Assembly: GCA_000023185.1 (NCBI GenBank)
Contig: CP001622.1
Coordinates: 2,108,001-2,172,000, forward strand
Direction of reading: 5' to 3'
Length of the DNA stretch: 64,000 bases
Origin: Rhizobium leguminosarum bv. trifolii WSM1325
Lineage (GTDB): Bacteria; Pseudomonadota; Alphaproteobacteria; Rhizobiales; Rhizobiaceae
Positions within the stretch are counted from its first letter, which is position 1. Each line of letters opens with the position of its first letter. The notes under the pieces are model-generated. The model saw only the letters and a program-made list of their open reading frames with translations. It had not been told where the DNA came from and made no database searches. This document shows positions 24,754-35,053 of this stretch, one piece after another. The position numbers were made by a program, and so were the translations under genes.

Positions 24754-26496
24754 TCAGTCCCATGTGGGACGAACAGGCTTCAACTCGCCCTGACAAGCAG
24801 CAGCGACGCAGTCCGCCAGGCTGCCAAACCGAAGCGCCTTACCCGTCAATCCGGGACCGTAGTGAGCGAACTTCGCGGAATTGGTGATAATTGTATCGAC
24901 CGATTTTGGGATGACAGGCTCCGCAAGTGTGCACCAGCACGCATCGGTTACGAATTCTACGCCGAAGTCCGACAATTTGCCGACGAGATTCGCAGCGGAA
25001 GCCCTTTCGAACGTCGCACGGTTGCAGGTAACCAGAACCTTGACGTCGGGATGTTTCGCCAAGCCTTCGCAGAGCGCGGCCAGCCGCTCGCATTCGTCGA
25101 AAGAGAAATGGGGATTGCCCAGCGCAACGAACTCGATGGCATCCACAGACCCGCCGTTGAGTTTCCTCCACTCCGCAACGACGTCCTTGGGACAGATTTC
25201 GTAGCTCGCCTTGATGTTGCTTCCGACAATGCTCTCAAGGCTGTCGGCCTCCGGCGTGACACCGACGATATGGAACATCGGAGAGCCTGATGTCGTCGCA
25301 AAACCCGCCCCGAACGCCTTTAGGTCGTCCAGATTCGGCTTCCAAGTCTCGAGGCCGATCACGACCGGAATTTCATCTCCGACAAGCTTGCCGATGTGGT
25401 AGCCGAGAATGGGGTAGACCATGTCATCCCAAGACACGAAGCCCGACACATTGACCACGAGGCTGGCGCGCCTGTTGTCGGCGATATGCGGCCCGGTCAG
25501 CGGCGCGCGCCCGGTGAGAGCGATGCACAGATCCAGGTAGTCAGGATACTTGGCAGTGCGAGCACCCAAAACACTGTTCGCGAATACGACGGCGTTCGAC
25601 TCCGCCCAGGCCACCTGCTCACCCTGCCTGGGTGCGGACGACAGCTGATAGGGCGCGCAGGTGAACGTCTTTCGTGCTCCCATGGAGGCGTAAGCCTCAC
25701 CCAATTCGGATGCGGGTCCGGCGACGCCGGGAGACACGCCCTGCTCCCGCCAACGCATCTGGTCCACCGATATCGAGTTCAGGGTCGTTGGAACGACAAC
25801 CCTACCCTCCCAGTCCCGCATGCGTTTCGCGAATTCCAGGCTGGTCGGCCCGGTGTAGATGCAGCCATCGATGTGGACCTGGGAGATGTCGATAAGTTCC
25901 GTCGCTCCCTGAATTTCAGCCATGCGCGTCGTGGCCCTCATTGCCACCTGCACAGCCTTGCCCATCTCCCCGTTCAAAGCCGACCGATCCCTCGATGTCA
26001 GCGCTATCGAATTTCCATAGGTGCGATCGGCGGCATCGAAACCGGGGGCGGTTTCGATCCAGCTCGCGATGACCTTGTCGCCGATGAGGGTGACTTCAGG
26101 GATAGAGTGCAGCTCGGCGAAGTCGTCTTCGGAGAGCTGGACAACGGGGATCGATCGGCCGAACACTTCGTCAGCGACGATCACTCCGAGCGACAGTATT
26201 TCCTCCTGGCGCGAGACCACGATGCCGGCGGGAGCGTGCCCGTTCATGATCAGCTCCATAAGCACGCTGCTGCCCGTACACGAACCGCGTCCGCCGGGGA
26301 TGGCGAGAATCTTTCCTGTCAGGACCTGTGTCGACAGGGGATGGTGACGGTCGATGACTTCTCCCGTCTGGGAGTCGACGCCGCCCCAGAAGCTGAGCGC
26401 CGTGTCGCTGAATACGATCGACCCCGTAGCGAAGCCAGCGACAAGCGCGCGCCCGGCAAACACCTTTTCGTCTGCCTGTTGTTGTATGTCCGGCAT
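24754..26496 (-). CDS. Fused aconitase X (DUF126 + DUF521), probable cis-3-hydroxy-L-proline dehydratase
   Basis: 580 residues. The N-terminal swivelling small domain (DUF126, about 1-140) contains IPGGRGSCTGSSVLMELIMNG, and the large AcnX domain (about 145-580) follows in the same chain. Single-chain bacterial AcnX (type I) enzymes dehydrate cis-3-hydroxy-L-proline, the best guess for this protein; a mevalonate-phosphate dehydratase role belongs to the split archaeal type. No transporter or imine reductase for hydroxyproline use is adjacent. A perfect 16-bp palindrome lies 32 nt upstream of the start. Confidence 0.82.
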   Translation of the reverse strand: MPDIQQQADEKVFAGRALVAGFATGSIVFSDTALSFWGGVDSQTGEVIDRHHPLSTQVLTGKILAIPGGRGSCTGSSVLMELIMNGHAPAGIVVSRQEEILSLGVIVADEVFGRSIPVVQLSEDDFAELHSIPEVTLIGDKVIASWIETAPGFDAADRTYGNSIALTSRDRSALNGEMGKAVQVAMRATTRMAEIQGATELIDISQVHIDGCIYTGPTSLEFAKRMRDWEGRVVVPTTLNSISVDQMRWREQGVSPGVAGPASELGEAYASMGARKTFTCAPYQLSSAPRQGEQVAWAESNAVVFANSVLGARTAKYPDYLDLCIALTGRAPLTGPHIADNRRASLVVNVSGFVSWDDMVYPILGYHIGKLVGDEIPVVIGLETWKPNLDDLKAFGAGFATTSGSPMFHIVGVTPEADSLESIVGSNIKASYEICPKDVVAEWRKLNGGSVDAIEFVALGNPHFSFDECERLAALCEGLAKHPDVKVLVTCNRATFERASAANLVGKLSDFGVEFVTDACWCTLAEPVIPKSVDTIITNSAKFAHYGPGLTGKALRFGSLADCVAAACQGELKPVRPTWD

Positions 26497-26527
26497 TGTA
26501 TCTCGATACCATCAACCAAGAAGAAAA

Positions 26528-26543
26528 GTTTCCTATAGGAAAC
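26528..26543. promoter_or_regulatory. Perfect 16-bp palindrome, probable operator of the aconitase-X gene
   Basis: GTTTCCTATAGGAAAC is fully self-complementary and lies 32-47 nt upstream of the aconitase-X start. TTTCC-N4-GGAAA dyads are typical of dimeric repressors such as IclR-family proteins; the specific family is inference. A second small dyad (GTATC..GATAC, 26498-26509) abuts the start codon. Confidence 0.55.
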
Positions 26544-26662
26544 ATCAGCGGCACACAAAAGCTGAGGCCGGAGCCTTGCCCCATTGCTATCGGTCGACAA
26601 CCGAAAGCAAGTTGTCAAACAGACTTTGAGAAGCAGCCGCCTTTACCCAAGACAAAGAAGTC

Positions 26663-26690
26663 GCCCGCCCTCTGTTGACGGCGGGCATTT
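26663..26690 (+). terminator. Rho-independent terminator-like hairpin
   Basis: GCCCGCC (26663-26669) pairs with GGCGGGC (26680-26686) and is followed by ATTTT. It faces the plus strand, but the nearest plus-strand gene upstream is pagL, 2 kb away beyond the oppositely oriented aconitase-X gene. Confidence 0.5.
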
Positions 26691-26716
26691 TCCTGTCGCG
26701 CGCCGTCGCTACATAA

Positions 26717-28990
<2,274 letters not shown>

Positions 28991-29009
28991 TGCGCAAGGA
29001 GTAACGATC

Positions 29010-29243
29010 ATGGCCATGAAACCCGGCGATATCGAAGACATGATCAAGGCTGGGATTCCCGGTGCCAAAGTGACTATCCGCGATCTGGCGGGCGACGGCG
29101 ATCACTACGCCGCCGAAGTCGTCGCCGAAGCCTTTCGCGGCAAGAGCCGTGTGCAGCAGCACCAAATGGTCTACGAGGCGCTGAAGGGCAATATGGGCGG
29201 CGTACTGCACGCTCTGGCCCTCCAGACCTCCGCGCCGGAATAG
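29010..29243 (+). CDS. BolA-family protein
   Basis: 77 residues from the ATG with AAGGAG 8 nt upstream. It shows the BolA pattern: a variable loop (GAKVTIRDLAGDGDHY) and the RVQQHQMVYEAL motif containing the conserved His. BolA proteins pair with CGFS monothiol glutaredoxins through a bridging [2Fe-2S] cluster and act in iron sensing; a CGFS glutaredoxin gene lies at 31869 in this window. It is probably co-transcribed with purL and ends just before a terminator. Confidence 0.9.
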   Translation: MAMKPGDIEDMIKAGIPGAKVTIRDLAGDGDHYAAEVVAEAFRGKSRVQQHQMVYEALKGNMGGVLHALALQTSAPE

Positions 29244-29266
29244 AGCCAGACGCAATCCGGATGACG

Positions 29267-29298
29267 ATGCCCGGCCCTCAGCCGGGCATTCTCTTTTC
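29267..29298 (+). terminator. Terminator after the purL-bolA unit
   Basis: ATGCCCGGC (29267-29275), a CCTCA loop and GCCGGGCAT (29281-29289) are followed by TCTCTTTT. The loop contains the stop codon of the convergent hydrolase gene, so the hairpin overlaps its last codons. Confidence 0.8.
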
Positions 29299-30459
29299 GT
29301 CGGGATCGGCAAAGACCGAGGCCGGCATCGGTCCCGCGGTCATCAGCGTGAAATCAAACGATGCCTTGAGGTCCGGCCCAAGCACATATTGCCGGTGGAC
29401 ACGCAGCTGGTCCTTGCGGATCTTGCGGTAGTGTTCGCGCGTCAGCATCTGCTTGACGCGGATCAGGATCATTTTCGCGTGAGGTGCATCCGGATGGCCG
29501 GAGACGGCAACGACCGGCACCTTGTAGAAATTGATCGAATCCGTCAGGCACTGCACGTCGAGCCAGGAAATCTCGGGACAGCGGGCGATCAGCCCGACGC
29601 GGGCGCGAAGCAGCGTGGCCGATGACATGAGCGCACATTGCAGGATGGCGCTACCGAGTGTGGCAAACACCACGCGCTTGCCTTTGAATATCTCCGGCTC
29701 TCTTTCCAGCAATATGCCGATGACATGGGCGGCGACGCTCGATCCCATACTGTGCGAGGAGATCACATATTCGTCCGCCTCTTCCTCAAGCGCCTTGCGC
29801 ACCGCAATGGCCTGGTCTTCCAGCCAGCCGTTGAAATCGGCTTGGTCCATGCGGCCGAGCGCCACGGCCATTTTCCAATCGGCAAAGAGATGCAGCGTAT
29901 GGAAGCGTTCGGAAAACGGCAGGAAGGCGAAGATGAAGAAACAGAGCGCCAGCGGCCCGCTCCAGAGCATGTGCCATGGCGAAAAGCTAAGAGCATAGGG
30001 CAAGATGGCGATCTGCGCCGTCAGCGCGATCGCCAGCGCCGTCAGCAGGAACGGGAAGAGGAAGAACAGGCCGAAGCGCCAGGCGTGGTGGAAATATCCC
30101 CGCATCCCGCCTTCAAGCATGATCTCGGCGCAGCTTCGGAAGCCTGCAATGATCTGGCTCAGCGTGTTGCCGGCACGCAGCTTGCGCACCAGTGTGTCGT
30201 GATCGACCATGTGAATCCGGCTCTTCGTCTGCCAGCCGGGGAAACCGGTCTCTGATTCGGGCTCCGCCAACGCCCCAGCCGTCATCACCTCGAAACTGAC
30301 CGGATCGCTCCCCTCGTCTGCTGCCCCCGTCTCGACCGAATAGCCCCAGACGGCGGCACTCTGCCTGGCCGAGCGCTCGTAGCGTGCCCTGTGGGCAACG
30401 CCGTCGAGCGGCTCGAAGCCCGTGAAATGCAGGACGACCCGCTTCTCGATCAGTTTCAT
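29278..30459 (-). CDS. Membrane-anchored serine hydrolase-like protein
   Basis: 393 residues from ATG 30459 with GGAAGAG upstream. Two membrane segments in the middle (about 128-150 and 162-180: FGLFFLFPFLLTALAIALTAQ; MLWSGPLALCFFIFAFLPF) precede a domain with YVISSHSMGSSVAAHVIG. Here SHSMG is an alpha/beta-hydrolase nucleophile elbow with Ser in place of the usual first Gly. A candidate catalytic His is in VSGHPDAPHAK. No substrate can be named. It is convergent with bolA and shares its terminator hairpin. Confidence 0.72.
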   Translation of the reverse strand: MKLIEKRVVLHFTGFEPLDGVAHRARYERSARQSAAVWGYSVETGAADEGSDPVSFEVMTAGALAEPESETGFPGWQTKSRIHMVDHDTLVRKLRAGNTLSQIIAGFRSCAEIMLEGGMRGYFHHAWRFGLFFLFPFLLTALAIALTAQIAILPYALSFSPWHMLWSGPLALCFFIFAFLPFSERFHTLHLFADWKMAVALGRMDQADFNGWLEDQAIAVRKALEEEADEYVISSHSMGSSVAAHVIGILLEREPEIFKGKRVVFATLGSAILQCALMSSATLLRARVGLIARCPEISWLDVQCLTDSINFYKVPVVAVSGHPDAPHAKMILIRVKQMLTREHYRKIRKDQLRVHRQYVLGPDLKASFDFTLMTAGPMPASVFADPDEKRMPG

Positions 30460-30610
30460 TCCACTCTTCCGGCCGGGCGAATAGCCGGCATATTGCTGCG
30501 CCACTGATATCAGCAAAAAAGCAGCTATGGTCTCGAAGCCGTCTTGCTAACCGAACTCTTCCGGAATTCAATAGCAGCCATGTCGTTTCCATCACGAACG
30601 GAGGGGTTTT

Positions 30611-30841
30611 GTGGCCGACCTAGTCAAAGAATTGATATCAGGCGTCGTCGACAGCGTGCTGAAGGAGATCCTGAAGAAGACCACCGGCCGCGTCACGACG
30701 AAGCGCAAAAGACATAAGACACGCCCCGCCGCGACAACGAAGGTTGCGCGCAAGACGACCTCGGCCAAGTCCAAGCCCGCTCGCAAACAGGTCAGCAAGC
30801 GCCGCACCGCCGCCGGCCGCAGCCGCCAGCGACGCAGCTAA
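30611..30841 (+). CDS. Small strongly basic protein, unknown
   Basis: 76 residues from a GTG with GGAGG at good spacing. Residues 1-25 look like an amphipathic helix (ADLVKELISGVVDSVLKEILKK). The remaining 50 residues are mostly Lys, Arg, Thr and Ala (KRKRHK, KTTSAKSKPARK, KRRTAAGRSRQRRS), like histone H1-type tails, so binding to nucleic acid or to negatively charged membrane is likely. I recognise no named family. Confidence 0.65.
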   Translation: MADLVKELISGVVDSVLKEILKKTTGRVTTKRKRHKTRPAATTKVARKTTSAKSKPARKQVSKRRTAAGRSRQRRS

Positions 30842-30902
30842 GGCACGATCAAAAGTGAGCGGTTTCGGACGAATTCTGCGGCGCTATTGAGGGCCTGAAC
30901 CG

Positions 30903-31724
30903 ATGATGCGCATTGTGAAAATCATTCTCGCGGCAGTCGTCGCGATCTGTCTCATCGCCGTTGCCGGCGTCTATGCCCTGTCGGAGATGCGTCTCTCCAG
31001 GACCTATGATGTCGCAGCGACCGATTTCACCGTCAAGACGACGCTGTCTGCGGAAGAATCCGAACGCCGCGCCCGCACGCTGATGTGCGGCGGCTGCCAT
31101 CACGACGCCGGTTATGTGCTGCTCGATGAGCCGGGCGTCGGCCGGATCGTCGCGCCGAACATGACCCGCTTCGTGCCGATGTACAGCGACGCCGAACTCG
31201 TTCGCCTCATCCGCCATGGCGTCAAGAAGGACGGCACCGGTGCCGTCATCATGCCGGCGAGCAACTTCGCCAATATCAGCGACGACGACATGGCGGCAAT
31301 CATCACCTGGCTGCGCAGTCTGAAGCAACTGCCCGACGCCGTCGAGGGAACGACACAGTGGGGGCCGCTCGGACGCATCGGCCTGGCGCTCGACAAGATC
31401 CCTTTCGAAGCCGATCTGGTACCGGCTGTCATCACCCCTGCCGCCACTCGCCCGGCCGATATCGGCGAATATACCTTCAAGACGGGTTGCGGCCATTGCC
31501 ACAATCTCGATACGGCAAAACAGTCGGAAGCCTTCCTGGCGCCGGCGCTTAAGCCGCTGGCGCAATCCTATTCGGCTGCCGATTTCAAGACGCTGCTGCG
31601 CACCGGCAAGGGTGTCGGCGGCCGCGATCTCGGCGTGATGACGGAGGTTTCCCAATGGGACTTCAGCCATTTCACCGATGTGGAAATCGAACAGATTCAG
31701 ATCTATCTCGCCCGTCGACCGTAA
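30903..31724 (+). CDS. Diheme cytochrome c, membrane-anchored
   Basis: 273 residues with an N-terminal hydrophobic segment (IVKIILAAVVAICLIAVAGVYAL) acting as signal or anchor, and two heme-binding sites: MCGGCHHD (about 61-67) and GCGHCHN (about 198-203). Distal Met ligands could be IMPASNF and GVMTEV. The two-domain arrangement resembles cytochromes c that pass electrons from periplasmic dehydrogenases. No oxidase or dehydrogenase gene is adjacent. ATG 30903 or 30906 may be the start. Confidence 0.87.
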   Translation: MMRIVKIILAAVVAICLIAVAGVYALSEMRLSRTYDVAATDFTVKTTLSAEESERRARTLMCGGCHHDAGYVLLDEPGVGRIVAPNMTRFVPMYSDAELVRLIRHGVKKDGTGAVIMPASNFANISDDDMAAIITWLRSLKQLPDAVEGTTQWGPLGRIGLALDKIPFEADLVPAVITPAATRPADIGEYTFKTGCGHCHNLDTAKQSEAFLAPALKPLAQSYSAADFKTLLRTGKGVGGRDLGVMTEVSQWDFSHFTDVEIEQIQIYLARRP

Positions 31725-31868
31725 CGCGACGGCAACAACCCGGCAGCGGCCTGCCCGAACTGGTCTTTTTTTGGTTCGGGCGGCTGGAATTCCTGCTGTC
31801 GCATGCTATCTAAAGGCAACGATTGAAACGGTGGGCCTTTAACCCGCCTGTTGAAAGGATTAGGTCCC

Positions 31869-32204
31869 ATGAGCGGCATTCACGAATTCATCGGCAACGA
31901 AATCAAGAGCAACGACGTCGTCCTCTTCATGAAGGGCACGCCGCAGTTTCCGCAGTGCGGTTTCTCCGGCCAGGTCGTGCAGATTCTCGATTACATCGGC
32001 GTCGATTACAAGAGCGTCAACGTGCTCGCCGATTCGGAAATCCGCCAGGGCATCAAGGAATATTCCAACTGGCCGACGATCCCACAGCTCTACGTAAAGG
32101 GCGAGTTCGTCGGCGGCTGTGACATCGTCCGGGAAATGTTCCAGGCTGGTGAACTGCAGCAGCATCTCCAGGAAAATGGCATCGCCGTGCGCGCCGCCTC
32201 CTGA
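31869..32204 (+). CDS. grxD: Monothiol glutaredoxin, Grx4/GrxD type
   Basis: 111 residues with the CGFS active site (QCGFSGQVV), preceded by the Lys of [10 protein letters not shown] and followed by [24 protein letters not shown] glutaredoxins bind glutathione-ligated [2Fe-2S] clusters, deliver them to apoproteins and partner with BolA; the BolA gene lies 2.6 kb upstream. The start ATG follows GAAAGGATTAGG. Confidence 0.95.
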   Translation: MSGIHEFIGNEIKSNDVVLFMKGTPQFPQCGFSGQVVQILDYIGVDYKSVNVLADSEIRQGIKEYSNWPTIPQLYVKGEFVGGCDIVREMFQAGELQQHLQENGIAVRAAS

Positions 32205-32253
32205 CCGGTCACCGGACGTCCGCCCGGTTTCCAAATCTGTTTCTTGAGTTCGA

Positions 32254-32285
32254 GGCGCTGCGGCTAGCAGCGCCTTGACCTGTTT
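32254..32285 (+). terminator. Possible terminator after grxD
   Basis: GGCGCTGC (32254-32261) pairs with GCAGCGCC (32267-32274), followed by TTGACCTGTTT. The T tract is weak, so termination efficiency is uncertain. Confidence 0.4.
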
Positions 32286-32299
32286 ATGGGAATTTCATT

Positions 32300-33547
32300 G
32301 TGACAGATTCTTCACAAGCCGTGTCCGCGGGCCGCCTGCCCATGGGCAAGCGAGAATTCATCGCGCTCGCCGCCTTCCTGATGGCCATCAATTCGCTGGC
32401 GATCGACATCATGCTCCCGGCCTTGCAGCAGATCGGCGCGAGCCTCGGCGTCGAGAGCGAGAACCACCGGCAATTCGTCGTCTCCTCCTATCTGCTCGGC
32501 TTCGGCTGCGCCCAGCTTTTCTACGGACCGCTTTCCGACCGCTTCGGCCGCCGCACGCCGCTGTTGTTCGGCCTCGTCGTCTATATCGTTTCGGCCATCG
32601 GCATCGTCTTCGTTCCCTCCTTCGCCGGTCTGTTGGTGCTGCGTTTCGTCCAGGGCATCGGCTCGGCGGCCACCCGCGTCATTACCATCTCCATCGTCCG
32701 CGATATCTATGGTGGACGGCAGATGGCCGAGGTCATGTCGCTGATCATGATGGTCTTCATGATCGTGCCGGTGATTGCGCCCGGCACCGGCCAGATCGTC
32801 ATGTTCTTCGGCAACTGGCACCTGATCTTCCTGTTCATCGCCACCATGGCGACCGCTATCGCCGTCTGGGCCTATCTGCGCCTGCCGGAAACCCTGCATC
32901 CCGCCAATGTCAGGCCCTTCACCGCCCGCTCGATCTTCGGCGCCTTCAAGCTGGTCCTGACCAATCGCGTCGCGCTCTGCTACACCATCGCCAGCACCTT
33001 CATCTTCGGCGCGCTGTTCGGCTTCATCAATTCGGCCCAGCAGGTCTATGTCGGCATCTACGATCTTGGCGTCTATTTCCCCTTCGCCTTCGCCGGCGTG
33101 GCGATCTTCATGTCGCTGTCGTCCTTCTTCAATTCGCGCTTCGTCGGCAAGCTCGGCATGCGCCGCCTGTCGCACGGCTCGCTCATCGGCTTCATCGCCA
33201 TCAACACCATCTGGCTGATTGTCCAGCTGGCCAGCACCGAGCCGATGCCCTTCGCTCTGTTCATCTCCTTCTTCGGCCTTTCCATGTTCCAGTTCGGTTG
33301 GATCGGCTCGAACTTCAATTCGCTCGCCATGGAGCCGCTCGGCCACGTCGCCGGCACCGCCTCCTCGGTCCTCGGCTTCATGAGCACGGTCGGCGGCGCC
33401 ATTATCGGCGCCGGCATCGGCCAGGCCTTCGACGGCACTGCGCTGCCGATGGTCGCCGGTTATTTCACCGTGTCGATCATCGGGCTCGTCTTCGTGCTGA
33501 TCGCCGAAAAGGGCCGCCTCTTCCAATCGCAGAACCCAGCCGTCTGA
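32300..33547 (+). CDS. Bcr/CflA-type MFS multidrug transporter, copy 1
   Basis: 415 residues from a GTG start. Twelve hydrophobic segments are expected, with the MFS motif YGPLSDRFGRRTPLLFG after the second and RFVQGIGSAATRVITISIVRDIYGG around the fourth and fifth, the Drug:H+ antiporter-1 (Bcr/CflA) pattern. It probably exports small hydrophobic compounds in exchange for protons. A close paralogue follows 35 bp downstream. Confidence 0.87.
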   Translation: MTDSSQAVSAGRLPMGKREFIALAAFLMAINSLAIDIMLPALQQIGASLGVESENHRQFVVSSYLLGFGCAQLFYGPLSDRFGRRTPLLFGLVVYIVSAIGIVFVPSFAGLLVLRFVQGIGSAATRVITISIVRDIYGGRQMAEVMSLIMMVFMIVPVIAPGTGQIVMFFGNWHLIFLFIATMATAIAVWAYLRLPETLHPANVRPFTARSIFGAFKLVLTNRVALCYTIASTFIFGALFGFINSAQQVYVGIYDLGVYFPFAFAGVAIFMSLSSFFNSRFVGKLGMRRLSHGSLIGFIAINTIWLIVQLASTEPMPFALFISFFGLSMFQFGWIGSNFNSLAMEPLGHVAGTASSVLGFMSTVGGAIIGAGIGQAFDGTALPMVAGYFTVSIIGLVFVLIAEKGRLFQSQNPAV

Positions 33548-33582
33548 ACGGCGGGCCTCATTCGCATCCGGGATTTCACCAC

Positions 33583-34863
33583 ATGACGCCGCCGCATAAA
33601 CCGCACCAGGAAAACCAGGGCTCCCGCCGCATCGGCATGGGCTTTGGCGAATTCGTCGTCACCATCGCCATCATGACCGCCAGCGTCGCTATGGCGATCG
33701 ACAGCATGCTACCGGCATTGCCCAATATCGGCCATTCCCTCGGCGTCACCAATACCAACGACGCGCAGCTGATCATCGGCGTGTTCTTCTTAGGCTTCGG
33801 CGTCTCGCAGATCTTCTTCGGCAGCCTTTCGGATACGTTCGGCCGCCGCAACATCCTGCTCGGCGGCTTGGCCTGCTATATTGTCGGAATGTTTGCCGCC
33901 GCAGCGACCGGCAGCTTCGAAATGCTGCTCGTCATGCGTTTTGTCCAGGGTATTGGCGGTGCGGCCGTGCGTATCACCACCATGGCCATGGTGCGCGACT
34001 GCTTCGGTGGCCGCGAAATGGCCCGAGTCATGTCCTATGTGATGATCGTCTTCATGATCGTGCCGATCGTTGCCCCATCCGTCGGCCAACTCATTATCCT
34101 CTATGCCAACTGGCACTGGATCTTCATCCTGCTCGGCATCATCGCCACCATTCTGTTCGTCTGGGCTCTCCTGCGGCTGAAGGAATCGCTGCCGCCGGAA
34201 GAGCGGCTGCCGCTGTCGGTCGCCTCTGTCGTGGATGGCTTCAAGACCGTGCTCACCAACCGCATCACCTGCGGCTACATGATCGGCCTCACCATGTTCA
34301 CCGGCGTCATCAGCGCCTATGTGATCTCGGTGCAGCAGGTCTTCGGCGAGGTCTACGGCCTTGGCGACTGGCTGCCGATCGCTTTTGCGGCCACCGCTGG
34401 CGGCATCGCCGTCGCCAATTTCGCCAACGGCTTCTTCGTCCGCAAATTCGGCATGCGCCGCATCTCGCACGCCGCCCTGCTGATTTTCACGGCGCTATCG
34501 GCTGTCGGCTTTTTTTATTCGCTGGCCGGCAAGCCCGATTTCGCCATTGCCTACGGCATCTTCACCATCGTGCTGATGATGTTTGCCCTGATCGCCACCA
34601 ATTTCACCGCCATCTGCCTCGAGCCAATGGGTAATCTCGCCGGCACGGCGACCGCCATCACCGGCTTCGTTTCGACGACGGCCGGCGCCATCCTCGGCGG
34701 CCTGGTCGGCCAGATGTTCAACGGCACGGTGCAGCCGCTCTTCGGCGGCTTCGCGCTCTTCGGCGCGGTGACGATCGCAGCCACCCTTTGGGCCGAAAAC
34801 GGCAAGCTCTTCACCCATCCAGGCGACAGCCCGCAGCTCGATCCGGGTGCGGCGCATTTCTGA
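33583..34863 (+). CDS. Bcr/CflA-type MFS multidrug transporter, copy 2
   Basis: 426 residues from ATG 33583. It has the same layout as its neighbour: FGSLSDTFGRRNILLGG, RFVQGIGGAAVRITTMAMVRDCFGG, the VMSYVMIVFMIVPIVAPSVGQ helix and NWHWIFILLGI. The two genes are a tandem duplication and probably one operon. A different open frame runs through copy 1 into this gene but is only a shadow. Confidence 0.87.
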   Translation: MTPPHKPHQENQGSRRIGMGFGEFVVTIAIMTASVAMAIDSMLPALPNIGHSLGVTNTNDAQLIIGVFFLGFGVSQIFFGSLSDTFGRRNILLGGLACYIVGMFAAAATGSFEMLLVMRFVQGIGGAAVRITTMAMVRDCFGGREMARVMSYVMIVFMIVPIVAPSVGQLIILYANWHWIFILLGIIATILFVWALLRLKESLPPEERLPLSVASVVDGFKTVLTNRITCGYMIGLTMFTGVISAYVISVQQVFGEVYGLGDWLPIAFAATAGGIAVANFANGFFVRKFGMRRISHAALLIFTALSAVGFFYSLAGKPDFAIAYGIFTIVLMMFALIATNFTAICLEPMGNLAGTATAITGFVSTTAGAILGGLVGQMFNGTVQPLFGGFALFGAVTIAATLWAENGKLFTHPGDSPQLDPGAAHF

Positions 34864-34921
34864 AATGGGATCAATGCTGGACCCGGCGGGTTTAGTTTGT
34901 TGACAAACGTTCTTCACTCGA

Positions 34922-34999
34922 CGTCATCCTCGGCCTTGTGCCGAGGATCTGCTGCATATCAACAAATTGCAGATGCTCGGGACAAGCCCGAGCATGACG
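34922..34999. repeat. Palindromic intergenic repeat element
   Basis: A 31-nt left arm (34922-34952) and a 31-nt right arm (34969-34999) are inverted copies with four mismatches, separated by 16 nt. Each arm itself carries a smaller dyad (CCTCGG..CCGAGG; GCTCGG..CCGAGC). This is the form of the short mosaic palindromes common in rhizobial genomes. It lies between two gene 3' ends. Confidence 0.7.
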
Positions 35000-35053
35000 A
35001 AAGAGGAGTTAGACAACCGTCTCAGCAGTCTGAAGCTCACCGGAACGGCGGGT

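Noticed and set aside
31753-31781. GCCCGAAC...GTTCGGGC hairpin after the cytochrome gene
   Set aside because: The T run is in the loop, not after the stem, so it does not look like a terminator. No other function is evident.
32275-34863. An 862-codon plus-strand open frame
   Set aside because: Its first half is an Arg/His-rich shadow of the MFS gene at 32300; only the second half is the real transporter starting at 33583. It is not a fusion protein.
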